Notes under the pieces: model-generated | Told to the model about the DNA's origin: nothing | Database searches by the model: none | What the model saw: only the letters and a program-made list of their open reading frames with translations | Shown: positions 7,746-16,476 of the stretch, piece by piece | Layout of the letters: each line of letters opens with the position of its first letter | How positions within the stretch are numbered: the first letter of the stretch is position 1 | Assembly (NCBI RefSeq): GCF_002104765.1 | Contig: NZ_NCXM01000046.1 | Coordinates: forward strand, 1-35,646 | Source of the DNA: Mycolicibacterium vulneris | GTDB lineage: Bacteria > Actinomycetota > Actinomycetes > Mycobacteriales > Mycobacteriaceae | Reading direction: 5' to 3' | Length of the DNA stretch: 35,646 nucleotides | Program-made: the position numbers and the translations under genes

Positions 7746-8897
7746 TCAGTCCCGCACGCGGGTGAAGCGGTGCAACAGCCACGCCAGCGGGATCGTCACC
7801 ACCAGCGTCGCGACGTACAGGTACAGCATCGAGCCGGTGTAGACGCGCGCGCCGACGATGTAGTCCATCGCGAATTCCATGGTGATCAGGTGGATCAGGA
7901 AGATCTCGTACGAAATCTCCCCCAGCCACACCATCGGGCGGCTGGCCAGGATTCGCGAATACCAGCCTTGGATACTGGGAGCGCCGCCCAGGGCCAGCGG
8001 TGCCACCGCGAGCGCGGCGATGACGGCATAGAAGCACGTCTTGAACAACGCCTCGCTCAGCGTCGCCGGGGAGGTCGTGGGCGCGCCGGCAATGGGCGTG
8101 GACACGATGAAATAGCAGATGACGGCCAGCGGTATGGCCACGAAGCCGTAGCCGCGCACCCCCATCTCCTGCAACACGGTGAGCATCATTCCGCCGAGGA
8201 ACCAGGCCAGATAGGTGGGCAGCCACAGCCGGGCGCCGTCGGGAAACCAATGGTCGGTGTGCACCAGCACCAGCCAGGCCGGGCTGATCAACGCCATCCC
8301 CGCCAGGGCGCCCAGCAGCAGTTTCGGCTGCCACTGCCGCCGGCAGATCACCACCAGCAGCAGGTAGACCAGCAGCGGCAGGACGACGTAGAAAGCGCCC
8401 TCGACCGCCAGGCTCCACATCTGCGTCAGCCCCTGGTGCAGATACTTGCCCAGGTAGCCGTTGCAGTAGATCTGCGTCAGCGTCAGGTTGCGCGCCAACC
8501 CCAGCCAGGTGTGTCCGGGGTTCGGCCCGGCGTCGCGGTAGTGGTACAGCACGTAGGCAAACAGCACGGTGACCACGTACGCGGGCATGATGCGTCGAAC
8601 CCGGTGCCACGCATAGCGACTCAGCGACGGCGCTGCGCCGTTGCGCGCCGCCGACTTCACCCAGGGGCGGAACAACAGGTAGCCGGAGAGCACGAAGAAG
8701 ATCGGCACCCCGATCTCCATCCGGGAACCGACCAGGCCCCAATACCCGTGGGTGTATTTGCCGGTGGTGTACGCCGCGTGGGTGCCGACGACGAGGAGCG
8801 CGGCGACCGCACGGATCCCGGTCAGCGAGGCGACCCGGTCGACGCGAGAGGTCTGCTCGAGCCCGCCCTGGGCGTCTTGCTCTTCCGACAGCGTCAT
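7746..8897 (-). CDS. Acyltransferase family 3 integral membrane protein (Rv1254-like)
   Basis: This is a 383-residue membrane protein of the acyltransferase-3 (OafA/YrhL) family, which moves acyl groups across or at the membrane onto sugars, lipids or cell wall components. The diagnostic first segment is SLTGIRAVAALLVVGTHAAY, with the conserved histidine at about H40. It is followed by GVPIFFVLSGYLLFRPW and a short basic segment (WHRVRRIMPAY). About ten hydrophobic segments are present, and the late EISYEIFLIHL block is typical. There is no C-terminal SGNH domain. The ATG overlaps the deaD stop (ATGA), so translation is coupled to the RNA helicase upstream. The acceptor substrate is unknown; the M. 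tuberculosis equivalent is Rv1254. Confidence 0.9.
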   Translation of the reverse strand: MTLSEEQDAQGGLEQTSRVDRVASLTGIRAVAALLVVGTHAAYTTGKYTHGYWGLVGSRMEIGVPIFFVLSGYLLFRPWVKSAARNGAAPSLSRYAWHRVRRIMPAYVVTVLFAYVLYHYRDAGPNPGHTWLGLARNLTLTQIYCNGYLGKYLHQGLTQMWSLAVEGAFYVVLPLLVYLLLVVICRRQWQPKLLLGALAGMALISPAWLVLVHTDHWFPDGARLWLPTYLAWFLGGMMLTVLQEMGVRGYGFVAIPLAVICYFIVSTPIAGAPTTSPATLSEALFKTCFYAVIAALAVAPLALGGAPSIQGWYSRILASRPMVWLGEISYEIFLIHLITMEFAMDYIVGARVYTGSMLYLYVATLVVTIPLAWLLHRFTRVRD

Positions 8898-10597
8898 CCG
8901 CCGTGTTTCCTGCGCGGCTTTCCACCGTCTCGGCCGTGAGGCTTGTTTCCGGATGACCGCTCCGGCTGAAGGTTGATCAACACCCCCGAAATGCGGGTGT
9001 GCTCAAGCCTTTTGAAGGTCGACTTGGGCAACTTGGCCGGCAACTCCACCAGGGAGAAATCCGGTCCGATCGCGATGTGGCCGAAATCGCTGCGATGCAG
9101 CCCTCCCTCGTTGGCGATGGCGCCGACGATCGCACCCGGGCCGATCTTGTGCCGCTTGCCCACCGCGATGCGATAGGTGGCGAATGGCTTTGCATTCCTT
9201 GGCTTCTCGGTCCATTCGCGGCGTTCGGTGCGCCGCTCACGCCGCTCCGGCGGCGGTTCGGGCGCCATCAGGAATTCCTCGCCGTCGCGGGACTGCAGCG
9301 CCAGCGCGGCGGCGATGTCGGCCATCGGGGTGTCGTGCTCGCGTTCGTAGTCCTGGACCAACTTGCGGAAAAGGTCGATTCCGGGGGAACCGAGCGCGGT
9401 GGTGATGGAGTCGGCGAACTTGGCCACCCGCTGGGCGTTGACATCCTCGATGGTGGGCAATTGGGTTTCGGTGAGCGTTTGGCGCGTGGCCTTTTCGATC
9501 GCCTTGAGCAGGTGACGCTCGCGTGGGGAGACGAACAGCAGTGCGGTTCCCGAACGCCCGGCCCGGCCGGTGCGCCCGATCCGGTGCACGTACGACTCGG
9601 TGTCATGCGGGATGTCGTAGTTCAGGACGTGCGATATCCGCTCCACGTCCAGCCCGCGAGCGGCCACGTCGGTGGCGACCAGGATGTCGATGCTGCCGTC
9701 CTTCAGGGCGGCGACGGTGCGCTCGCGCTGGCCCTGCGGGATGTCACCGTTGATGGCAGCCGCGGAGAAGCCTCGGGCCCTTAGCCTTTCGGCGACTTCC
9801 TCGGTGGCCTGCTTGGTTCTGACGAAGACGATCATCGCCTCGAACGGCTCGACTTCCAGCACCCGGGTCAGCGCGTCCATCTTGCGCGGACCGGCAACCT
9901 GGATGTAGCGCTGCGAAATGTTCTCGGCGGTAGCGGTTTTCGCTTTGGTGCTGACCTCGAGCGGGTCGTGCAGATACTTGGTGGTGATCTTGCGGATCGC
10001 GGGCGGCATGGTCGCGGAGAACAGCGCCACCTGTTTGTATTCCGGGGTTTCTGACAGGATGCGATCGACTTCTTCGGCGAAGCCCATGGTGAGCATCTCG
10101 TCGGCCTCGTCGAGAACCAGGTAGTCGACGTGGGACAGGTCCAGCGTTCCGCGCTCGAGGTGGTCGATGACCCGTCCCGGCGTGCCGACCACCACGTGGG
10201 CGCCGCGCCGGAGCCCGGCCAGCTGGACGCCGTAGGACGAGCCGCCGTAGATCGGCAGCACGTTGATCTTGGGCAGGTGGGCCCCGTACCGGCTGAACGC
10301 CTCGGCCACCTGCAGGGCCAGTTCCCGGGTGGGGGCGAGCACCAGCGCCTGGGTGGCGGTGCTGGTGACGTCGATCTTGGACAGGATCGGGATCGCGAAG
10401 GCGGCGGTCTTGCCGGTGCCGGTCTGGGCCAGGCCGACGACGTCGGAGCCCGCCATCAGCGCAGGGATCGTGGCGGCCTGAATGCCGGTGGGCGACTCGT
10501 AGCCGACGTCGGCGATCGCCCGCAGAACCGAGGGATTGATCTGCAGGTCGGCAAACGTCGTAGAGGCAGCCTCAGTCGAGCTGTCCGAGAGGGTCAT
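8894..10597 (-). CDS. deaD: DEAD-box RNA helicase DeaD (CsdA-type)
   Basis: This is a 567-residue ATP-dependent RNA helicase acting in ribosome assembly and RNA turnover, corresponding to Rv1253. Motifs in order: Q motif near 32-40, Walker A AQTGTGKT 57-64, PTRELA 89-94, TPGR 139-142, DEAD 163-166, SAT 194-196, and motif VI HRIGRTGRAGR 338-348. A charged linker (about 455-475, rich in E and R) leads to a C-terminal DbpA-type RNA-binding domain (about 478-550, RIAVGKRHKIGPGAIVGAIA) and a basic Gly-rich tail. The ATG at 10597 is preceded by TAGACT nine bases upstream, suggesting a very short leader. The gene is divergent from lprE and coupled to the acyltransferase gene. Confidence 0.95.
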   Translation of the reverse strand: MTLSDSSTEAASTTFADLQINPSVLRAIADVGYESPTGIQAATIPALMAGSDVVGLAQTGTGKTAAFAIPILSKIDVTSTATQALVLAPTRELALQVAEAFSRYGAHLPKINVLPIYGGSSYGVQLAGLRRGAHVVVGTPGRVIDHLERGTLDLSHVDYLVLDEADEMLTMGFAEEVDRILSETPEYKQVALFSATMPPAIRKITTKYLHDPLEVSTKAKTATAENISQRYIQVAGPRKMDALTRVLEVEPFEAMIVFVRTKQATEEVAERLRARGFSAAAINGDIPQGQRERTVAALKDGSIDILVATDVAARGLDVERISHVLNYDIPHDTESYVHRIGRTGRAGRSGTALLFVSPRERHLLKAIEKATRQTLTETQLPTIEDVNAQRVAKFADSITTALGSPGIDLFRKLVQDYEREHDTPMADIAAALALQSRDGEEFLMAPEPPPERRERRTERREWTEKPRNAKPFATYRIAVGKRHKIGPGAIVGAIANEGGLHRSDFGHIAIGPDFSLVELPAKLPKSTFKRLEHTRISGVLINLQPERSSGNKPHGRDGGKPRRKHGG

Positions 10598-10606
10598 CGT
10601 CCAAGG

Positions 10607-10642
10607 AGTCTAGTGGTGATCGCGAGCTCAGCTGCGCTGAGC
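10607..10642 (-). promoter_or_regulatory. deaD promoter with 17-bp palindrome at the -35
   Basis: On the minus strand TAGACT (10612 to 10607) is a -10 box placed 9 bases before the deaD ATG. The palindrome GCTCAGC-TGC-GCTGAGC (10626-10642; 7-bp perfect arms) covers the expected -35 position, about 10630-10635. It could be an operator or, on the other strand, part of lprE control. Confidence 0.4.
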
Positions 10643-10695
10643 GCTGCCGGTGATCATCAGCACACCCGGCCATGCCTGCCACGGCCCCGGACCCG

Positions 10696-11298
10696 ATGAC
10701 GGTACGGTGCGGAGATGTGTGGTCGTTGCCGTGCCGTACCGAGCCACTGACCGGCTCGGCCGCTGTCGCTCTCATAGCCTTCACGTTGACCGGCTGCGGT
10801 TCGGGGGACTCGACCGTCGCGAAGACGCCGCAGGCCAGGACTTCGGAGACGGCGTCTATCACTGCCCCGGCCACGCCGACGGCCGCCGCCCCACCCGGCA
10901 ACGCCCCGCCCACCGATCCCTGCGCGGTCAACCTCGCGTCGCCCACCATCGCGAAGGTGGTGTCCGAGTTGCCCCGCGACCCGCGCAGCCAGCAGCCCTG
11001 GAACCCCGAACCGCTGGCCGGCAACTACAACCAGTGCGCGCAGCTGTCGGCGATCATCATCAAGGCCAACACCAATGCGGTCGCTCCGACCACCCGAGCG
11101 GTGCTGTTCCACCTCGGCCAGTTCATCCCGCAGGGCGTGCCCGACACCTACGGATTCAACGGCGTTGACCCGGCGCAAACCACGGGCGACACGGTGGCGC
11201 TGACCTATCCCGGCGGGATCAACGGCCTGAACACCGACGTGAAATTCCACTGGAACGGCAACACGGTCGAACTCATCGGCAACACCCCGGCCCACTGA
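10696..11298 (+). CDS. lprE: Lipoprotein LprE
   Basis: This is a 200-residue secreted lipoprotein matching M. tuberculosis LprE (Rv1252c), reported to modulate the host macrophage response. The hydrophobic signal region (GSAAVALIAFTLTGC) ends in a lipobox LTGC with the acylated cysteine at C34. A Ser/Thr/Pro/Ala-rich linker follows. The globular part begins with DPCAVNLASPTIAKVVSELPRD and contains two cysteines (DPC and YNQC) likely to form a disulphide, as in small mycobacterial DUF3558-like lipoproteins. Start choice is uncertain. ATG 10696 is used; ATG 10672 would lengthen the N-region, and GTG 10717, preceded by TACGGT at 10703-10708, would give a near-leaderless start just before VWSLPC. 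It is divergent from deaD and upstream of the helicase fusion by about 50 bp. Confidence 0.88.
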   Translation: MTVRCGDVWSLPCRTEPLTGSAAVALIAFTLTGCGSGDSTVAKTPQARTSETASITAPATPTAAAPPGNAPPTDPCAVNLASPTIAKVVSELPRDPRSQQPWNPEPLAGNYNQCAQLSAIIIKANTNAVAPTTRAVLFHLGQFIPQGVPDTYGFNGVDPAQTTGDTVALTYPGGINGLNTDVKFHWNGNTVELIGNTPAH

Positions 11299-11350
11299 TC
11301 TCCGGGCACGCCCGCCCGGCACGGCCCTCCTGTCGGAGCGCTGACCTACA

Positions 11351-14300
11351 GTGACTCCAGTGTTGGTCTCCGGCGACGGCATCGTTTACAGCGCATCGGA
11401 TCTTGCCGCCGCCGCCCGCTGCGAATTCGCGCTCTTGCGGGACTTCGATGCGAAGCTGGGCCGCGGGCCCGCCGTCACCGTCGAGGATGAACTGCTCGCG
11501 CGGACGGCCGAGCTCGGTAACGAACACGAGCGACGCGAACTCGCCTCGCTGCGCGACCGGTTCGGGCAGGACGTCGCGATCATCGGCCGCCCGGCCTACA
11601 CGCCCGCCGGCCTGGCTGCGGCCGCCGACGCCACCCGCCGCGCCATCGCCGACCGCGCGCCCGTGGTGTATCAGGCCGCGATGTTCGACGGCCGCTTCGT
11701 CGGCTTCGCCGATTTCCTGGTGCGCGACGGCGAGCGCTACCGCGTCGTCGACACCAAACTGGCCCGCTCGGCCAAGGTGACCGCGCTGTTGCAGCTGGCC
11801 GCCTACGCCGACGCGCTGGCCGCGTCCAGCATCCCGGTCGCACCGAAGGCGGAGCTGCGGCTGGGCGATGGAACCGCGGTGCGGCACCGCGTGTGCGACC
11901 TGATCCCGGTGTACCGCTCCCAGCGGGCCCGGCTGCAGCGCCTCCTCGATGAGCACTACGCGGGCGGCGCCGCGGTTCGCTGGGACGACGAGGGCGTGGC
12001 AGCCTGCTTTCGCTGCCCGTTGTGCATCGAACAGCTGCGGGCGGCAGACGACGTTCTACTGGTCGCCGGCATGCGAGTAAACCAGCGGGACAAGCTCTTT
12101 GACGCCGGGATCAGCACCGTCGCCGAGCTGGCCGATCATCGCGGACCCCTACCCGACCTGGCGACCGGCGTGCTGAACACACTGACCATCCAGGCGAAAC
12201 TGCAAGTCCGACAACGCGAAACCGGTGTTCCTCAGGTCCAGGTCATCGACGCGCAGCCGCTGGCCCTGCTACCCGAGCCCGACCCGGGCGACCTGTTCTT
12301 CGACTTCGAGGGCGACCCGCTGTGGACCACCGACGGGCGCGAGTGGGGCCTGGAGTACCTGTTCGGTGTTCTGGAGGCCGGGCCGACGGGCAGGTTTCGC
12401 CCGCTGTGGGCGCACAACCGGGCCGACGAACGCAAGGCGCTGATCGACTTCCTGGCGCTGGTGGCCAAGCGTCGCAAGCGACGCCCCAATATGCACATCT
12501 ACCATTACGCGCCCTACGAGAAGACCGCGCTGCTGCGGCTCGCCGGACGCTACGGAGTGGGCGAAGACGAGGTCGACGAACTGCTTCGCAGCGGTACGCT
12601 GGTCGACCTTTATCCGTTGGTGCGCAGGAGCATTCGCGTGGGCGCGGAGTCGTTCAGCCTCAAGGCACTGGAGCCCCTCTACATGGGGGCTCAACTGCGC
12701 GCGGGCGACGTGACCACGGCCACCGGTTCGATCACCTCCTACGCACGGTACTGCGAACTTGCGGCGGACGGCCGCGGCGACGACGCCACATCGGTGCTCA
12801 AGGAGATCGAGGACTACAACCACTACGACTGCCGGTCCACTCAGGAGCTCCGGAACTGGCTGATGTTGCGCGCCTACGAATCCGGTGTGGTACCGATTGG
12901 CGCCCAGCCGGTACCCGACGGCAATACCGTCGACGACCGCGACGAGCTCGCCGTGACGTTGGCGACGTTCACCGGAACCGCCGGCGTCGACGACCGCACC
13001 CCGCAGCAGACGGCGGTCGCGCTGCTGGCCGCGGCGCGCGGCTACCATCGGCGCGAGGACAAACCCTTCTGGTGGGCGCATTTCGACCGGCTGAACTTCC
13101 CCATCGAGGAGTGGGCCGATAACACCGATGTGTTCGTCGCCGAGCACGCGTCGGTCAGCGTCGACTGGCACACGCCTCCCCGCGCGCGCAAACCGCAGCG
13201 GCGGGTGCAGCTGCGCGGCGAGCTGGCGCGCGGCGACTTGAAGAGCGACGTCTTTGCGCTCTACCACCCGCCGGCGCCGCCCGGCATGATCGACAGCCCG
13301 GACCGCCGGGCGGCCGGGCGGGCCTCGGTCGTCGAGGCCGACGATCCGGCGGTGCCCAGTGAAGTGGTCGTTCTCGAACGAGTTGGCAGCGATGGCAACA
13401 CCTTTCACCAGGTGCCGTTCGCGCTGACGCCCGGCCCGCCCATCCCGACGACGGCCCTGCGGGAATCGATCGAGGCGACCGCCGCGGCGGTAGCGGCCGG
13501 ATTGCCGCAACTGCCCGACAGCGCCATCGTCGACGTGCTGTTGCGCCGCGCGCCCCGCGCGCGCAGCGGCGCCCCTCTGCCGCGCAGCGACGACACCGTC
13601 GCCGACATCACCGCGGCGTTACTGGATCTCGACTCGTCGTACCTGGCAGTGCATGGGCCGCCCGGCACCGGCAAGACGCACACCGCCGCCCGGGTGATCC
13701 ACGACCTGGTCACCAAACACGCCTGGCGCATCGGCGTGGTCGCGCAGTCGCACGCCACCGTGGAGAACGTTTTGGATTGCGTGATCGACGCCGGCCTGGA
13801 TCCGCACCGGATCGCGAAGAAGCGCAACGACCACCGGGCCCCACGCTGGCGCGAGATCGACGGTGGCGCCTGTGCCGCGTTCCTCGCCGACACGCCGGGA
13901 TGTGTGATCGGCGGGACGGCATGGGATTTCGCCAATGCCAACCGGATACCGCCGGGAAGCCTGGATCTGCTGGTGATCGACGAAGCCGGCCAATTCTGCT
14001 TGGCCAACACCATCGCCGTGGCACCGGCCGCCGCCAACCTGCTGCTGCTCGGGGATCCCCAGCAGTTGCCGCAAGTCAGCCAGGGTACCCATCCGGAGAA
14101 GGTGGACACGTCCGCGCTGGAATGGCTGGTCGACGGTCAGCGCACCCTGCCCGACGAACGCGGCTACTTCCTGAACCTCTCGTACCGCATGCATCCGGCG
14201 GTCTGCGCGGCGGTTTCGGCGCTGTCCTACGAGGACAGACTGCATTCCCACGACTGCACCGCCGCCCGCCACCTCGACGGGTATCGGCCCGGCGTTCAGC

Positions 14301-14773
14301 TGCTTTCGGTTGAGCACCAGGGCAATTCGACCGAGAGCCCCGAGGAGGCCGACGCGATCGTCGCCGAGATCAACCGGCTGCTCGGTGCGTCGTGGACCGA
14401 CGAACACGGCACCCGGGCGCTAACCGACACGGACGTGCTGGTGCTGGCGCCCTACAACGCCCAGGTGGCGCTGCTGCGTCGCCGGTTGGCCGCCGCGAAA
14501 CTCGATGGGGTGCGGGTCGGGACGGTCGACAAGTTCCAGGGCGGACAGGCGCCGGTGGTGTTCATATCGATGACGGTGTCTTCGATGGACGTGGTGCCCC
14601 GGGGAATCTCGTTCCTGCTCAACAGGAATCGGCTCAACGTCGCGGTGAGTCGGGCCCAGTACGCGGCCGTGATCGTGCGCTCGCCGTCGCTGACGGAATA
14701 CCTGCCCGCCACACCGGCGGGCCTGATCGACCTGGGCGCATTCCTCGCGCTCACGCAGCCCGATCTGCGGTGA
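11351..14773 (+). CDS. TM0106-type RecB/Cas4-like nuclease fused to DEDDy exonuclease and SF1 helicase (Rv1251c-like)
   Basis: This is a 1140-residue multidomain DNA-processing protein. An N-terminal PD-(D/E)XK nuclease of Cas4/RecB type shows D121 (GFADF) and D134-T-K136. It also has a four-cysteine set, C24 plus C219, C222 and C225, likely a 4Fe-4S cluster. A helix-hairpin-helix-like stretch follows near 243-265. A second nuclease, DEDDy 3'-5' exonuclease-like, has D318 and E320 (FFDFEGD) and a Y489-x3-D493 motif. The C-terminal helicase is SF1 of the Dna2/Upf1 type: GPPGTGKT 769-776, DEAGQ 877-881, GDPQQLPQ 901-908, then SYRMHP, DKFQGGQA and NVAVSRA. It resembles Rv1251c. GTG 11351 is used; GTG 11360 is 7 bp after TACAGT (11347-11352) and could be a leaderless start. 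Biological role unknown; DNA repair or end processing is the natural inference. Confidence 0.93.
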   Translation: MTPVLVSGDGIVYSASDLAAAARCEFALLRDFDAKLGRGPAVTVEDELLARTAELGNEHERRELASLRDRFGQDVAIIGRPAYTPAGLAAAADATRRAIADRAPVVYQAAMFDGRFVGFADFLVRDGERYRVVDTKLARSAKVTALLQLAAYADALAASSIPVAPKAELRLGDGTAVRHRVCDLIPVYRSQRARLQRLLDEHYAGGAAVRWDDEGVAACFRCPLCIEQLRAADDVLLVAGMRVNQRDKLFDAGISTVAELADHRGPLPDLATGVLNTLTIQAKLQVRQRETGVPQVQVIDAQPLALLPEPDPGDLFFDFEGDPLWTTDGREWGLEYLFGVLEAGPTGRFRPLWAHNRADERKALIDFLALVAKRRKRRPNMHIYHYAPYEKTALLRLAGRYGVGEDEVDELLRSGTLVDLYPLVRRSIRVGAESFSLKALEPLYMGAQLRAGDVTTATGSITSYARYCELAADGRGDDATSVLKEIEDYNHYDCRSTQELRNWLMLRAYESGVVPIGAQPVPDGNTVDDRDELAVTLATFTGTAGVDDRTPQQTAVALLAAARGYHRREDKPFWWAHFDRLNFPIEEWADNTDVFVAEHASVSVDWHTPPRARKPQRRVQLRGELARGDLKSDVFALYHPPAPPGMIDSPDRRAAGRASVVEADDPAVPSEVVVLERVGSDGNTFHQVPFALTPGPPIPTTALRESIEATAAAVAAGLPQLPDSAIVDVLLRRAPRARSGAPLPRSDDTVADITAALLDLDSSYLAVHGPPGTGKTHTAARVIHDLVTKHAWRIGVVAQSHATVENVLDCVIDAGLDPHRIAKKRNDHRAPRWREIDGGACAAFLADTPGCVIGGTAWDFANANRIPPGSLDLLVIDEAGQFCLANTIAVAPAAANLLLLGDPQQLPQVSQGTHPEKVDTSALEWLVDGQRTLPDERGYFLNLSYRMHPAVCAAVSALSYEDRLHSHDCTAARHLDGYRPGVQLLSVEHQGNSTESPEEADAIVAEINRLLGASWTDEHGTRALTDTDVLVLAPYNAQVALLRRRLAAAKLDGVRVGTVDKFQGGQAPVVFISMTVSSMDVVPRGISFLLNRNRLNVAVSRAQYAAVIVRSPSLTEYLPATPAGLIDLGAFLALTQPDLR

Positions 14774-14821
14774 CCGCCCTGACCGCGACGCGAAAAGTGT
14801 TCCAACAGGATGAATGTGGCC

Positions 14822-14836
14822 CGCGGAGTCTCCGCG
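14822..14836. terminator. Possible hairpin between convergent genes
   Basis: CGCGGA-GTC-TCCGCG forms a 6-bp stem with a 3-base loop, 49 bp after the helicase stop and directly next to the stop of the convergent amidase gene. No T tract follows on either strand. It may act as a bidirectional terminator, but the stem is short. Confidence 0.35.
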
Positions 14837-16078
14837 TCAAACTCGGTTGCGCATCGGTGAAAACCGCTCAACCTGCACGGGCGGCCCGTCCGCTGACGGC
14901 GGCGGTACGACGGCAGCGACACCGTTGATCACGGTAACGACTGTCCGGCTCTTACGCTCAATGTTCATGGTGCCATGTTGAAAATTCTGGACGACCCACT
15001 CCGGCTCCTGGATTTCGGTGCTGGTCGGCAGCCCCAGCGCGCTATGTTCGTAGCCCAGGGCGCCCCACGCGGCGTAGATGGTGCTGGTGACGGGCTGCGC
15101 ACCGGTGGTCGGCGACCAGTACATTGCCCCCTTTTCGAAGATGACGTAGCGCGTGGCCCCCGCCCCGGTCGATTCCGACGAATGTGGTGCGCCCAGGGCG
15201 CTCTTCATGCCGCCCATCGCCTGCCACCGGTCATAGATGGCACTACCTTGCAGCGACTGCGCCAGATCGTCGGCGCTGGGGCGCTTGTTGAACCGCGCAG
15301 CGATGTCACGAATCTGGTTCATCAAAGGGAATCCAAGGTTGCCGGGGCAATCGGTATCGCCGACGTCGCGGTGAGCGAAAATGCACGACAAGCCCACGGT
15401 GGTGCCCTGAGGGAAACGGGTGTAGGGGCCCCCGTCCGATGTCAACGCGACGCTTCCCTGCGGGTCGACGCCATCCAGTGCCAGACGCCACCCGAGCAGG
15501 CGCCCCACGGTGCGCAGCTGAACCGGCGTGGGGACCACCGCGTCGAAGTCTCCGATCATGCACACCGCCCATGTGTTGCGGTTGAACCCGCCAGTGTGGG
15601 TGCCCAGAACCGGCCTGGTCATCCCGCCGAATCGGCCCTCGAATATCTGACCGTACTTGTCGACCAGCGCGTTATAGGCGATGTCCGACCAGCCCAGAGT
15701 GCGGGTGTGGTAGTCGTAGATAGACCGCACAGTTGCCGCCGAATCCTGCTGCGCGTATTCATTTACACCGGCGGTGTGGTGCACGACGGCTGCCTTGATT
15801 CCGTTGTCGTACATCGGTGCTCGACGGCGAATCGACTCATCGGCGCCCCACCCGGCCCGACTGATGATATTGAGGTCCTGCCCCGGCGCTTCGACCGCCG
15901 AAACCAAGGACGTATCAGCTGCCGCCCTCAGGGGTTGGACCAGACCTGATACGGCGGTGCACGAACTCAGCATAATCGGCGCCGCCGCAGCATATTTGAG
16001 GACATCACGGCGCGAGAGATACGGTGTCGCCCTGCACCCGCACCGATCACGCACGGCGCCACGATAGCCCGTGGTCAC
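14837..16078 (-). CDS. Tat-exported peptidoglycan-recognition amidase with LGFP repeats
   Basis: This is a 413-residue exported protein of the PGRP / N-acetylmuramoyl-L-alanine amidase type 2 fold, expected to cut the stem peptide from muramic acid in the cell wall. A twin-arginine signal SRRDVLK (22-28) precedes a hydrophobic stretch ending in LSSC (C40), so it could be a Tat lipoprotein. Zinc ligands are visible: H100/H101 (VVHHTAG), H236 (AHRDVGDTDC) and C244. LGFP-type wall-binding repeats (about 275-370) include MGGMKSALGAP and WGALGYEHSALGLPTSTE. Start is GTG 16078, supported by GAGGAA (16083-16088); a more upstream ATG (16207) would bury the Tat signal. It resembles Rv3811, which in M. 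tuberculosis lies elsewhere, so it looks like an accessory gene at this site. Confidence 0.88.
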   Translation of the reverse strand: MTTGYRGAVRDRCGCRATPYLSRRDVLKYAAAAPIMLSSCTAVSGLVQPLRAAADTSLVSAVEAPGQDLNIISRAGWGADESIRRRAPMYDNGIKAAVVHHTAGVNEYAQQDSAATVRSIYDYHTRTLGWSDIAYNALVDKYGQIFEGRFGGMTRPVLGTHTGGFNRNTWAVCMIGDFDAVVPTPVQLRTVGRLLGWRLALDGVDPQGSVALTSDGGPYTRFPQGTTVGLSCIFAHRDVGDTDCPGNLGFPLMNQIRDIAARFNKRPSADDLAQSLQGSAIYDRWQAMGGMKSALGAPHSSESTGAGATRYVIFEKGAMYWSPTTGAQPVTSTIYAAWGALGYEHSALGLPTSTEIQEPEWVVQNFQHGTMNIERKSRTVVTVINGVAAVVPPPSADGPPVQVERFSPMRNRV

Positions 16079-16476
16079 GCTATTCCTCGCGCGACCCGCC
16101 GGAGCCTGATGCTGTTGTAGACGAGGGATTCGTAGCGCTAGGCGCCCCAATCGACCAGCGCACCTAAAGCCGATCCAAGTGCCCGAAGGCGATCGGCGAA
16201 CGGACACGATCTCAGGAACGATGATCGAGACGACGCCGAGCGGGCGTCTGCATTCCCCGTCGGCAACCGAGGGGAACGAGCGGACAAAGCGGCAGTTAGC
16301 TAATTAGCCGGCCAATGTGCCCAAACAGGTTGCGCGCGAACTGTAATTCACCCTTGACCACAGCAAACACTCCGACAATGGCTGACGGCCGCCGAGAACA
16401 TCGGTTGCGATATGACTGGTAAAGCGCTGCGGCACACGGCTTTTCGTGCCATAGTTGCGCTCTGACGCAATTGGCC
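16079..16476. other. 398-bp non-coding gap between amidase and MFS genes
   Basis: I see no credible gene here. The stretch is less GC-rich than its surroundings. It contains the amidase ribosome binding site (16083-16088, minus). A possible minus-strand -10 TACGAA lies at 16134-16129. Other elements are a 6-bp hairpin GACGCC/GGCGTC (16232-16237/16243-16248), overlapping AT palindromes TTAGCTAA and GCTAATTAGC (16296-16308), and a weak hairpin GGCAC/GTGCC (16431-16435/16446-16450) soon after the MFS stop that might terminate it. Confidence 0.6.

Noticed and set aside
7105..8925. 606-codon minus-strand frame covering the acyltransferase and TetR region
   Set aside because: It is an alternative frame over two well-supported genes; the protein is Arg/Gly/Pro-rich and has no family features.
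12269..13510. 413-codon minus-strand frame opposite the helicase fusion
   Set aside because: Antisense shadow; the plus strand encodes continuous conserved nuclease and helicase motifs.
11580..14773. The Cas4-like nuclease as part of a CRISPR-Cas or known defence island
   Set aside because: No repeats, cas genes or other defence genes are nearby, and the same gene sits in this housekeeping neighbourhood in M. tuberculosis.
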